From Nitrospira sp. ST-bin4 (GTDB lineage: Bacteria > Nitrospirota > Nitrospiria > Nitrospirales > Nitrospiraceae): a stretch of DNA of 20,492 nt. The position numbers and the translations under genes are program-made. Positions 6,157 through 14,114 of the stretch are shown here, one piece after another. The notes below the pieces were generated by a model, which was not told the DNA's origin, ran no database searches, and was given only the letters and a program-made list of their open reading frames with translations. The stretch spans positions 1-20,492 of the forward strand of contig MSXM01000037.1 in NCBI GenBank assembly GCA_002083565.1. The letters run 5' to 3'. The first letter of the stretch is position 1. The number at the start of each line of letters is the position of its first letter.

Positions 6157-7662
6157 ATGATGACGTTTGCTGCACTGCTTCAGGCGCTTAAGGGACAGGT
6201 CGAGACGATCGATCGTCGCGGAAATCTCGATGTCTCCGTCAGTGCAATTACCGACGATTCTCGAACTGTTCGGGCGGGGAGCGTTTTTGTGGCTGTCAAA
6301 GGCGAGCAGACGGATGGACACACATTCATCCCGGTTGTGGTGAAAGGCGGCGTGGCCGCTGTCGTTTTGCAAGAGCCCGCAATGGATTTGCCGATTCCAT
6401 TCGCCCGGGTGGCGGATTCACGAAAAGCGCTTGGTCTGCTGGCAAATCATTTTTATGGAGAGCCATCATCGAAGATTCGGATGATCGGCGTCACCGGGAC
6501 AAATGGAAAGACCACCACGACCTATGTGTGCAAGACATTGCTGGAAGCGTTGGGTCGACGAGTTGGCTTGATCGGAACCGTGGCCTATCAGATCGGCAGT
6601 GAAACGATCCCGGCCTCGCATACGACACCGGGTGCATTGGAGTTACAACAGTTACTCGCCAAGATGGTGGCAGGCGGCTGCACGACGGCAGTGATGGAGG
6701 TGTCGTCCCACGCCCTTGCGCAGGACCGTGTTAGCGGATGCGAGTATGACGTTGCCGTGTTTTCAAATTTAACGCAGGACCATCTCGATTTTCATCGCAC
6801 TATGGAAGAGTATTTTCTGGCGAAGTTACGCCTGTTCACCGGACTCACCGGAACCGGCAAGCCGAACAAGCGCGCCATTGTAAACGTAGACGATCCTGCG
6901 GGAGACCGGATCAAACAGCTTTGTCCGGCTCCGGTGTGGAGTTATGGATTGAAAGCGAAAGCGGATCTGCGAGCCGAGCATGTCCGGCTATCGCTCGGAG
7001 GTACAACTTTTACGGCGGCCACGCCGGCCGGGTCCTTTTTGGTTGAGAGCCAGTTGGTGGGTGAGCACAACGTCTATAATTTGTTGGCTGCGATCGGAGT
7101 CGCACTTCATGAGGGGGCCACGCCGGATCAGGTTCGCCAGGCGGTTGCGCATGTCACGAATGTACCGGGACGGTTCGAGCGCGTCATGGCAGGACAGGAA
7201 TTTACCGTCGTTGTCGATTATGCCCACACGGAGGATGCGCTTGTCCGGCTGTTGACCGCTGCGCAGACGCTCAAAGCGGGACGTATCATCACCGTGTTCG
7301 GCTGCGGGGGCGATCGTGATCGCGGAAAGAGACCCAAAATGGGAATGGCAGCCGTGCGGTACAGCGACGTTGTGATACTGACCTCCGACAACCCGCGGAC
7401 CGAAGACCCACTCTCGATTCTTCAGGACGTCGAGGCCGGTGTGTTTGAAGCCTTGAAGCAGCGATCACAGGTACTTTATCGGAAGGTCGCTGATCGGCGG
7501 GAGGCTATCGGTGAGGCGGTGCGAGAGGCCCGTTCCGGCGACATGGTATTGATCGCCGGGAAAGGGCATGAGGATTACCAGATTATCGGCACAAAGAAAT
7601 ATCATTTCGACGACCGTGAAGTGGCGCGTGAAGCTATTGAACGGCGTAAGACCTGTGCATGA
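6157..7662 (+). CDS. murE: UDP-MurNAc-L-Ala-D-Glu:meso-diaminopimelate ligase MurE
   Basis: A 501-residue cytoplasmic Mur ligase that adds the third amino acid to UDP-MurNAc-dipeptide using ATP. The P-loop is G114-T-N-G-K118-T-T-T. K223 in FLAKLRLF matches the lysine that is carbamylated in MurE enzymes. The Mur C-terminal domain has FGCGGDRDRGKRPKMG. The specificity motif D411-N-P-R414 is the one known for meso-DAP-adding enzymes, in contrast to the lysine-adding Gram-positive type, so the wall is predicted to be meso-DAP. Two ATGs (6157 and 6160) lie side by side behind only a weak ribosome binding site; either could be used. It follows ftsI by 18 nt and precedes murF by 19 nt. Confidence 0.96.
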   Translation: MMTFAALLQALKGQVETIDRRGNLDVSVSAITDDSRTVRAGSVFVAVKGEQTDGHTFIPVVVKGGVAAVVLQEPAMDLPIPFARVADSRKALGLLANHFYGEPSSKIRMIGVTGTNGKTTTTYVCKTLLEALGRRVGLIGTVAYQIGSETIPASHTTPGALELQQLLAKMVAGGCTTAVMEVSSHALAQDRVSGCEYDVAVFSNLTQDHLDFHRTMEEYFLAKLRLFTGLTGTGKPNKRAIVNVDDPAGDRIKQLCPAPVWSYGLKAKADLRAEHVRLSLGGTTFTAATPAGSFLVESQLVGEHNVYNLLAAIGVALHEGATPDQVRQAVAHVTNVPGRFERVMAGQEFTVVVDYAHTEDALVRLLTAAQTLKAGRIITVFGCGGDRDRGKRPKMGMAAVRYSDVVILTSDNPRTEDPLSILQDVEAGVFEALKQRSQVLYRKVADRREAIGEAVREARSGDMVLIAGKGHEDYQIIGTKKYHFDDREVAREAIERRKTCA

Positions 7663-7681
7663 CCGAGGGTAGGACTGTTTG

Positions 7682-9148
7682 ATGCGGAGAAGAAGGCCTA
7701 TGCCGCTGTTAACCGTCGAAGAGCTGCGGGAGGTGATCAGCACCAAGATCTTGGCCGGTGCTGGAGCCGGCTGGATGAAACAGCAGGTTCGGCAGATCAG
7801 TCTCGATAGCCGGTCGATACGCTCCGGAGATCTCTTCCTGGCCATGAAGGGAGAGCGCTTTGACGGGCACGATTTCGTGGGGGCTGCGTTGTCGCGAGGG
7901 GCTGCGGGGGCGATCGTTCATGACTCCTATAATGTAGGACCACTTGCAATAAAACCCAATCCGAAGCGACTAGCCCCGTTCATCCTGGGCGTCCGCGATC
8001 CGTTATTTGCGTATCAGCAGCTTGCGACCCACCATCGAAGCCGGTTTGACATTCCGGTTGTGGCGGTGACGGGGAGCAATGGCAAGACTACCACCAAGGA
8101 GATGGTCGCCAGCGTGATGGCGCATCGGTGGAGAGTATTAAAGACCGAGGGCAATCTCAACAACCGTATCGGAGTTCCTCAGACTCTGTTCCGGCTCAAC
8201 GGGCGGCATGAAGGAGCCGTGATCGAGATGGGCGTCGATCACGTCGGTCAGACCACCAGGCTCTGTGAAATAGTCAGACCGACGATCGGAGTGATTACCA
8301 ATATCGGCCCGGACCATTTGGAGTTCTTTGGGAGTATGGAAGGGTCCGCCCAATCAAAAGCCGAGTTGTTGGATTTGCTGCCTCCCGACGGCACGGCGGT
8401 GCTCAATGCTGATGATCCTTACTACGACTACCTGGCGGCGAGAGCGATCTGCCGGGTGGTGTCGTTCGGGTTTTCCTCCAAAGCCGATGTGCGTGCGACA
8501 GATGTGAAATCTGATGCACGAAACGGGACGATCTTCCGTCTGCTACTACCGGGAAAAGTCCGCCACACCATCGTCCGCATGCATGTCCAGGGAGACCACA
8601 ATGTGACCAATGCGTTAGCTGCGGCAGCGGTCGGAGCTGTACTCGGCCTGCCCGGAGCGGTCATAGCCCAAGGACTCTCCCGTTTCCGGCCCGCCGCAAT
8701 GCGGTCGCAAGTTTTCGTGAGTCAGGGAGTAACCGTCATCAACGACTGTTACAACGCGAACCCGGCGTCGATGAAAGCGGCCGTACAACTGTTAGCCCAA
8801 CGAGGGGCAGGTCGGAAGAAGATCGCCGTGCTGGGAGATATGTTGGAGTTGGGTTCGAATGCCGTTCCACTGCATGAGGAAGTCGGTACGTTTGTGGCAC
8901 AACGAGGCATCGATCAGCTTGTCGCGTGTGGGACTCTGGGTCGGAGTTTGGCTGAAGGGGCAGGGCGGGCCGGGCTCGACCGAAGGAATATTATCTTGGC
9001 CCCGGATGCGGCTGTGGCAGCCACCGCGGTCAAAGCCATCGTGAAGCCTGGCGATGTCGTGCTGGTCAAAGCGTCGCGCGGCATGAAGTTGGAACAAGTA
9101 GCTCAGGCGCTTCAAGGGACAAAGCGAACGGCGAGAAAGGCCTCGTAA
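7682..9148 (+). CDS. murF: UDP-MurNAc-tripeptide:D-alanyl-D-alanine ligase MurF
   Basis: A 488-residue cytoplasmic Mur ligase that joins the D-Ala-D-Ala made by Ddl to UDP-MurNAc-tripeptide, giving the pentapeptide. Motifs: SLDSRSIRSGDLFLAMKGERFDGHDF in the N-terminal domain (two pieces of the family pattern), the P-loop VTGSNGKTTTKE with K135, EGNLNNRIGVP, MGVDHVGQ, ITNIGPDHLEFFGSME, GDHNVTNALAAAA and NDCYNANPASMKAA. The frame opens at TTG 7679, but ATG 7682 has AGGA 7 nt upstream and is preferred. ATG 7700 (MPLLTVEEL) is a plausible alternative behind AGAAGG. Length is somewhat above the usual 450-460 aa but no extra domain is apparent. Confidence 0.95.
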   Translation: MRRRRPMPLLTVEELREVISTKILAGAGAGWMKQQVRQISLDSRSIRSGDLFLAMKGERFDGHDFVGAALSRGAAGAIVHDSYNVGPLAIKPNPKRLAPFILGVRDPLFAYQQLATHHRSRFDIPVVAVTGSNGKTTTKEMVASVMAHRWRVLKTEGNLNNRIGVPQTLFRLNGRHEGAVIEMGVDHVGQTTRLCEIVRPTIGVITNIGPDHLEFFGSMEGSAQSKAELLDLLPPDGTAVLNADDPYYDYLAARAICRVVSFGFSSKADVRATDVKSDARNGTIFRLLLPGKVRHTIVRMHVQGDHNVTNALAAAAVGAVLGLPGAVIAQGLSRFRPAAMRSQVFVSQGVTVINDCYNANPASMKAAVQLLAQRGAGRKKIAVLGDMLELGSNAVPLHEEVGTFVAQRGIDQLVACGTLGRSLAEGAGRAGLDRRNIILAPDAAVAATAVKAIVKPGDVVLVKASRGMKLEQVAQALQGTKRTARKAS

Positions 9149-9207
9149 TCGAATGGTTGGCAGTATCGGCACAGAACGCGCCGCTGCACAGAGGCAGACA
9201 ACAGACT

Positions 9208-10284
9208 ATGCTGTATAACTGGTTGTATCCGCTGCATACGGACTTCTCGTTCCTGAACGTATTCCGCTATCAAAGCTTCCGCATCATTTATGCCGCCGTC
9301 ACCGCGTTTCTAATTGCGTTCGTTCTGGCGCCGTATGTGATTCGGAAGCTCCAGGCAATCAAGCTAGGCCAGCAAGTGCGCGACGACGGGCCCAAACGGC
9401 ATCTGGCCAAGAGCGGCACGCCGACGATGGGCGGGATCTTGATCATTTTCGCCGTCACGCTGTCGACGCTGTTATGGGCCGATATCTCACGGCCCATCAT
9501 TTGGCTGGTCCTGGCGGCCACGCTGGGCTTCTTCGCCATTGGGTTTGCGGACGACTATCTTAAGTTCGTCAAAGCCCAATCAAAAGGGCTGTCGGCGGGG
9601 CAGAAATTTACGGCGCAGGTCGCCGTCGCTCTGGCCATTGCGCTCACACTGTATTTCTTGCCCGGTTACAGCACGAAACTCAGCGTGCCGTTCTTCAAGA
9701 ATTTCATGCCGGACCTCGGATGGTTCTATGTCGTGTTTGCGGTCCTTGTCATCGTCGGCAGTTCTAATGCTGTTAACCTCACCGACGGTCTTGATGGGCT
9801 GGCGGTCGGGCCGGTCATGATTGCCGCACTGGCCTATACGGTGGTGGCCTATGTGACAGGTCATCGGCTGATGTCGGAGTACCTGCTGATTCCCCATATC
9901 GATGGGGCGGGAGAGTTAGCGGTCTTCACGGCGTCGATCCTGGGGTCAAGCTTGGGATTTCTCTGGTTCAATACCTATCCGGCTTCCGTGTTTATGGGGG
10001 ATGTGGGGTCGCTTCCGCTCGGCGCGGCGCTCGGGACGGTGGCGGTTATCAGTAAGCACGAGTTGCTGTTGTTGCTGGTCGGAGGAGTGTTCGTAATCGA
10101 AGCCGTGTCCGTCATTTTTCAGGTGGTGTCGTTCAAGTCGAGGGGGAAGCGGATTTTCTTGATGGCGCCGATTCATCACCACTTCGAGATGAAGGGATGG
10201 GAAGAACCCAAGGTGGTGGTACGTCTGTGGATTATTGCCATTTTGCTGGCGTTGTTGAGCTTGAGCACGCTCAAGTTGCGGTGA
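9208..10284 (+). CDS. mraY: phospho-MurNAc-pentapeptide translocase MraY
   Basis: A 358-residue integral membrane enzyme that transfers phospho-MurNAc-pentapeptide from UDP to undecaprenyl phosphate, forming lipid I. About ten transmembrane helices are visible. Signature residues are D115-D116 in ADDYLKFVK, NAVNLTDGLDGLA, D265 in FMGDVGSLPLG, and H323-H-H325 in MAPIHHHFE; positions 115 and 116 equal those in E. coli. The ATG at 9208 gives MLYNWLYPLHTDFSFLNVF, which aligns with the known N-terminus and a normal length. The open frame starts earlier at TTG 9157, but the extra 17 residues do not look like family sequence. The ribosome binding site is poor: GAGG lies about 13 nt upstream of 9208. 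Confidence 0.96.
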   Translation: MLYNWLYPLHTDFSFLNVFRYQSFRIIYAAVTAFLIAFVLAPYVIRKLQAIKLGQQVRDDGPKRHLAKSGTPTMGGILIIFAVTLSTLLWADISRPIIWLVLAATLGFFAIGFADDYLKFVKAQSKGLSAGQKFTAQVAVALAIALTLYFLPGYSTKLSVPFFKNFMPDLGWFYVVFAVLVIVGSSNAVNLTDGLDGLAVGPVMIAALAYTVVAYVTGHRLMSEYLLIPHIDGAGELAVFTASILGSSLGFLWFNTYPASVFMGDVGSLPLGAALGTVAVISKHELLLLLVGGVFVIEAVSVIFQVVSFKSRGKRIFLMAPIHHHFEMKGWEEPKVVVRLWIIAILLALLSLSTLKLR

Positions 10285-10288
10285 TGGG

Positions 10289-11698
10289 ATGGTGAGCGAA
10301 GACATCATGGATGTGGCAGGCAAGAAGGTCACGGTGGTGGGACTTGCCAGAAGCGGAGTTGCCGCCGCTCGCTTATTGCAAGAAGCCGGAGCCGTTGTCA
10401 CCGTGGCGGATCAAAAAGACAGAGCAGCGTTGGGCCATGTCTTCGAGCAGCTGGATGAGTCTGCTGTCACTATGACGCTGGGAACCAGGTATGAATCGGC
10501 GATCGAGACCGCCGATCTCGTGGTCATCAGTCCGGGTGTTCCCTATCGCTTGGAAGTGCTGAACCGCGCGCGTCATCGTGGAGTGAAGGTCATCAGCGAG
10601 CTTGAGTTGGCTTCCCGATTTCTCTCCGCTCCGATTCTGGCCATCACCGGCACCAATGGGAAGAGCACGACGGTGACATTGATTGGGAAAATGTTGCAGC
10701 AGAGCGGAAAACGGGTGTTTGTGGGAGGGAATCTGGGCACGGCACTCAGTGAGGGGGCCGGTCAGGCCCTACAGGCGTCCAAGTTGGGCCAGCCCGGTCC
10801 GTTCGACGCCTTGGTGGTAGAAGTCTCCAGTTTTCAACTTGAGACGGTAGAGCGGTTTCATCCGTGGGTTGCCGGGATACTCAACGTCACGGTCGACCAT
10901 CAGGATCGGTATGACTCGATTGAGGAATATGTCGCGGCCAAATACCGGATTTTCGAAAATCAGCTCCCATCTGATTACGCCCTCTTCAACCTGGATGATG
11001 CGCGGGTGGCGGCACTCAGGGGGAACGTGAAAGCTCGCATTCTGGGCTTCACAAGGACTCAGACATTGCCGCCGGATGTGGCGGGAGGAACGTATCTCGA
11101 GGGTGGACGGATCATGACCACCGTCACCGGCCAGCTCCAGGAAGTCTGTCGGCGCAGCGAGATCAAAATCATTGGGGATCACAATGTTGAGAACGCGATG
11201 GCAGCGGCGACCTATGCGTTGTTATGCGGCTGTTCGCTCGACGTCGTTCGCCGAGTCCTCGCGGAGTTCCCCGGGCTTGAGCATGCCTTGGAAATCGTGC
11301 GGGAGAGGCGCGGCGTGCGATTCGTCAACGACTCGAAGGGGACCAATGTGGATGCGACCCTCAAGGCGTTGGAAAGTATCGACCAGCCGATTTGGCTCAT
11401 CGCCGGCGGGCGGGACAAGGGTGGAGATTTTTCCCGGCTGGCCCCCCTCATTCGCCAGCGTGTGAAACGGCTGCTGTTGATCGGCGAGGCTGCGCCGCTG
11501 ATTGCACATGCGGTGCAAGGATATGATGCGGTTGATCGAGCCGGGACACTACGTGAGGCGGTCGAACGTGCTGCGGCGGGGGCAACGGCCGGCGAAGTAG
11601 TTCTGATGTCGCCGGCCTGCGCGAGCTTTGACATGTTTGCCGATTACCAGGACCGGGGCCGCCAGTTTAAAGCCCTGGTGCAATCCTTACCGGCGTAA
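10289..11698 (+). CDS. murD: UDP-MurNAc-L-alanine:D-glutamate ligase MurD
   Basis: A 469-residue cytoplasmic Mur ligase that adds D-glutamate to UDP-MurNAc-L-Ala. The N-terminal nucleotide-binding-like domain starts KVTVVGLARSGVAAARLL. The ATP P-loop is ITGTNGKSTTVTL with K125. Other marks are VEVSSFQLETV, LNVTVDHQDRYDS, GDHNVENAMAAAT, FVNDSKGTNVDATLKAL, IAGGRDKGGDF and LMSPACASFDMF. The SSFQLE and SPACASFD strings separate MurD from the other Mur ligases. The start ATG 10289 lies 4 nt after the mraY stop with no clear Shine-Dalgarno sequence of its own. ATG 10307 (MDVAGKKV) is an alternative that would give a more typical N-terminus. Confidence 0.95.
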   Translation: MVSEDIMDVAGKKVTVVGLARSGVAAARLLQEAGAVVTVADQKDRAALGHVFEQLDESAVTMTLGTRYESAIETADLVVISPGVPYRLEVLNRARHRGVKVISELELASRFLSAPILAITGTNGKSTTVTLIGKMLQQSGKRVFVGGNLGTALSEGAGQALQASKLGQPGPFDALVVEVSSFQLETVERFHPWVAGILNVTVDHQDRYDSIEEYVAAKYRIFENQLPSDYALFNLDDARVAALRGNVKARILGFTRTQTLPPDVAGGTYLEGGRIMTTVTGQLQEVCRRSEIKIIGDHNVENAMAAATYALLCGCSLDVVRRVLAEFPGLEHALEIVRERRGVRFVNDSKGTNVDATLKALESIDQPIWLIAGGRDKGGDFSRLAPLIRQRVKRLLLIGEAAPLIAHAVQGYDAVDRAGTLREAVERAAAGATAGEVVLMSPACASFDMFADYQDRGRQFKALVQSLPA

Positions 11699-11732
11699 GG
11701 CCGATTAGCCAGAGGAGATTTGACACTGAACG

Positions 11733-12932
11733 ATGTCTCAGAGATCCGCAGGGACGCTGACGCTGCCCTGGACCACAGCCAGTCCGCGCGCGACAAAACG
11801 GGTCGCGATGGATCATTCATTGCTGATCATCACGATCGTTCTAGCGCTCGTCGGGCTAGTGATGGTCTTCAGCGCGAGCGCGGTTGTGGCGGGCAATCGA
11901 TTCCACGACCCTGGATATTTCCTCAAGCGGCAGCTTGCCTGGCTGGCGTTCGGTTTCTTACTTCTGCATCTGGCCTCCCACATCGACTATGTCTGGTGGA
12001 AACGGTTGTCGATTCCTCTTCTGGGCCTGACAGTGGTCCTGTTGGTTATGGTGTTGATACCATCGTTGGGAGTGTCGGCAAAGGGTGCGAGACGGTGGCT
12101 GCGGCTAGGCCCGATATCAGTTCAACCAGCGGAGATCGCAAAGTTGGTTGCCGTCATGTATCTCGCGGCGTATCTGGCAAAGAAGGAAGACCGCCTTACA
12201 GGTTTCTTGAGCGGCCTGGCCCCGGCGCTACTCGTCGTCGGGGTGCTCGGTGGGTTGGTGCTCTTGGAGCCAGATTTGGGCACAGTCGTGGTGATGGGAT
12301 CGGTCGCGATCGGCCTCTTGTTTCTGGGCGGCGCGCGGCTTTCCCACCTGCTCTCGCTGGGGTTGTGTGCGGTGCCGGCTGTGTTGGTGCTTGTTCTCAG
12401 CTCAAGTTATCGGCGCCAGCGGCTGATGACGTTTTTGGCTCCGTGGAAAGATGCCTCGGATGCGGGCTTTCAGATTACGCAATCATTTCTGGCTTTCGGC
12501 AGCGGTGGTTTGTTCGGAGTTGGGTTGGGCGAAGGAAAACAAAAACTGTTTTTCCTGCCGGAGGCGCATACCGACTTTGTGTTAGCGCTGGTGGGGGAAG
12601 AGCTTGGATTGGTGGGGACGGGGGTCATCATCCTGCTCTTCGCGCTATTCGCCATCAGAGGATTTCAGGTCGCCGCGAGGGCGAGGATGCCGTTCGGTCG
12701 GTATCTCGGTATGGGGATCACGTTACTTATCGGTATTCAGGCGCTGATCAATGCCTGTGTCGTAACGGGGTTGCTGCCGACCAAAGGATTGACCTTGCCA
12801 TTTGTGAGCTATGGCGGCTCCTCGTTAGTGACCTGCATGTTCGGGGTGGGGATCTTGTTGAATATCTCTCGAGATCGGCAGACAGGACGGGAAGACGCAG
12901 GGCGCCGGGGCGAAGGGTCGAGTCGACGATGA
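11733..12932 (+). CDS. ftsW: septal peptidoglycan glycosyltransferase FtsW (SEDS family)
   Basis: A 399-residue SEDS protein with a cytoplasmic tail of about 28 residues and about ten transmembrane helices. It polymerises lipid II into septal glycan together with FtsI. Signatures are MVFSASAV in the first helix, KGARRWLRLGPISVQPAE (the usual QPSE reads QPAE here), the large loop with FGSGGLFGVGLGEGKQK and PEAHTDF, in which D281 matches the catalytic aspartate, and GLTLPFVSYGGSS. Its place before murG favours FtsW over RodA. The start ATG 11733 has GAGGAG only at 11712-11717, about 15 nt upstream. ATG 11808 (MDHSLLII) is an alternative with no better site. The TGA stop overlaps the murG ATG. 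A second frame is open across the whole gene (see findings). Confidence 0.95.
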   Translation: MSQRSAGTLTLPWTTASPRATKRVAMDHSLLIITIVLALVGLVMVFSASAVVAGNRFHDPGYFLKRQLAWLAFGFLLLHLASHIDYVWWKRLSIPLLGLTVVLLVMVLIPSLGVSAKGARRWLRLGPISVQPAEIAKLVAVMYLAAYLAKKEDRLTGFLSGLAPALLVVGVLGGLVLLEPDLGTVVVMGSVAIGLLFLGGARLSHLLSLGLCAVPAVLVLVLSSSYRRQRLMTFLAPWKDASDAGFQITQSFLAFGSGGLFGVGLGEGKQKLFFLPEAHTDFVLALVGEELGLVGTGVIILLFALFAIRGFQVAARARMPFGRYLGMGITLLIGIQALINACVVTGLLPTKGLTLPFVSYGGSSLVTCMFGVGILLNISRDRQTGREDAGRRGEGSSRR

Positions 12933-14053
12933 CGATCGTGATTGCCGCAGGAGGAACCGGTGGACATCTTTATCCGGCGGTGGCTCTGGCCCGAGAATTT
13001 CTGAGCCGCGATCCGTCTGCCAAGATTCTTTTTGTCGGGACCAGGCGAGGGATCGAGTCAAAGGTGCTTGCGCATGAAGGGTTTGAGCTGGAGTTCATCA
13101 CCGCCAAGCCTGTCATGGGGAAAGGGTTACTCGCTGTGATGCAGGGCTTGCTTTCGCTCCCAGCGGGACTCTGGCAGTCATTGAGGATTCTCCGGCAACG
13201 CCGGGCGGATGTTGTGATCGGTGTGGGAGGCTATACGAGTCCGACGATGATTGCAGCGGCGGCGATGCGGGGAACGGCACGAGTGATTGTGGAGCCCAAT
13301 GCCTATCCCGGCATGGCCAATAAGGCAGTGGCTCCGTTTGCACAACGGATTTTTCTGGCATTCGAATCGGCGGCGGCGGCGTTCGATCGGCAAAAGGTAC
13401 GGGTGGTCGGGACGCCGATTCGGCGGGAGTTCTTGGCGCAGGTTGGGGAGGTCGAGTCACCGCCGGTTGCAGTCCGCCGGCATCTTCTCGTGTTCGGCGG
13501 AAGCCAAGGGGCCAAGGCGATCAATAGCGCGATGCTGGACGGAGTGGTCTCGCTCATGGAGCGCTTTCCCGGCTTGGCGATCACGCATCAGACAGGCGAA
13601 GCGGATTGTCAGCGAGTGCGTGAGGCATATGGAAGGGCAGGCGTGCAGGCGGAGGTCGTCCCCTTTCTCTACGACATGCCGAACGTTCTGCGGACGGCTG
13701 ATCTCGTCGTGGCGCGAGCGGGGGCGATGACGATTGCGGAGCTGACGGCTTGCGGGAAGCCGGCCATTTTGATTCCGCTGCCGACGGCGATTTATGACCA
13801 TCAGATGAAAAATGCGCGGGCGATGGAAGCGGCCGGCGGGGCCATGGTTTTGCCACAAGCGGATCTGACCGGCGCGAGGCTGAGTGAGTCGGTCAGCGCC
13901 ATTTTGCTGAATCCGCAGCGGCTTCAAGCAATGAGTGCCAAGAGTCGTGCGATGAGGCGCATTGATGCCGGCGAGGTGATCGTCCGTGAATGCTATGCGC
14001 TCATGGGGGTGACACATGACATCGACAAGTCTGTTGGAGCGGCAGGAGCCTAA
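12929..14053 (+). CDS. murG: UDP-GlcNAc:lipid I N-acetylglucosaminyltransferase MurG
   Basis: A 374-residue GT-B glycosyltransferase, peripheral on the inner face of the membrane, that converts lipid I to lipid II. Motifs: the first glycine loop AAGGTGGHLYPAVALA with H13, GVGGYTSPT, the acceptor-side segment EPNAYPGMANK (E. coli has H-E-Q-N here), the second glycine loop VFGGSQGAKAIN, HQTGE, and the UDP-GlcNAc-binding ARAGAMTIAELTACGKP followed by DHQMKNA. The same frame is open for 403 codons upstream, to TTG 11720, but the homology begins exactly at ATG 12929, which forms an ATGA overlap with the ftsW stop. Upstream translation is therefore a shadow of ftsW. Confidence 0.96.
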   Translation: MTIVIAAGGTGGHLYPAVALAREFLSRDPSAKILFVGTRRGIESKVLAHEGFELEFITAKPVMGKGLLAVMQGLLSLPAGLWQSLRILRQRRADVVIGVGGYTSPTMIAAAAMRGTARVIVEPNAYPGMANKAVAPFAQRIFLAFESAAAAFDRQKVRVVGTPIRREFLAQVGEVESPPVAVRRHLLVFGGSQGAKAINSAMLDGVVSLMERFPGLAITHQTGEADCQRVREAYGRAGVQAEVVPFLYDMPNVLRTADLVVARAGAMTIAELTACGKPAILIPLPTAIYDHQMKNARAMEAAGGAMVLPQADLTGARLSESVSAILLNPQRLQAMSAKSRAMRRIDAGEVIVRECYALMGVTHDIDKSVGAAGA

Positions 14054-14114
14054 TGCGACAGATGTACGGGCTTATAGGTTGCGTGGATCAGCCGGATTAC
14101 AAGGGGTAAGGCGT

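Noticed and set aside
13457..14017. 186-codon minus-strand open frame opposite murG
   Set aside because: It is antisense to conserved MurG sequence, and its His/Arg-rich composition is typical of antisense translation of a GC-rich gene.
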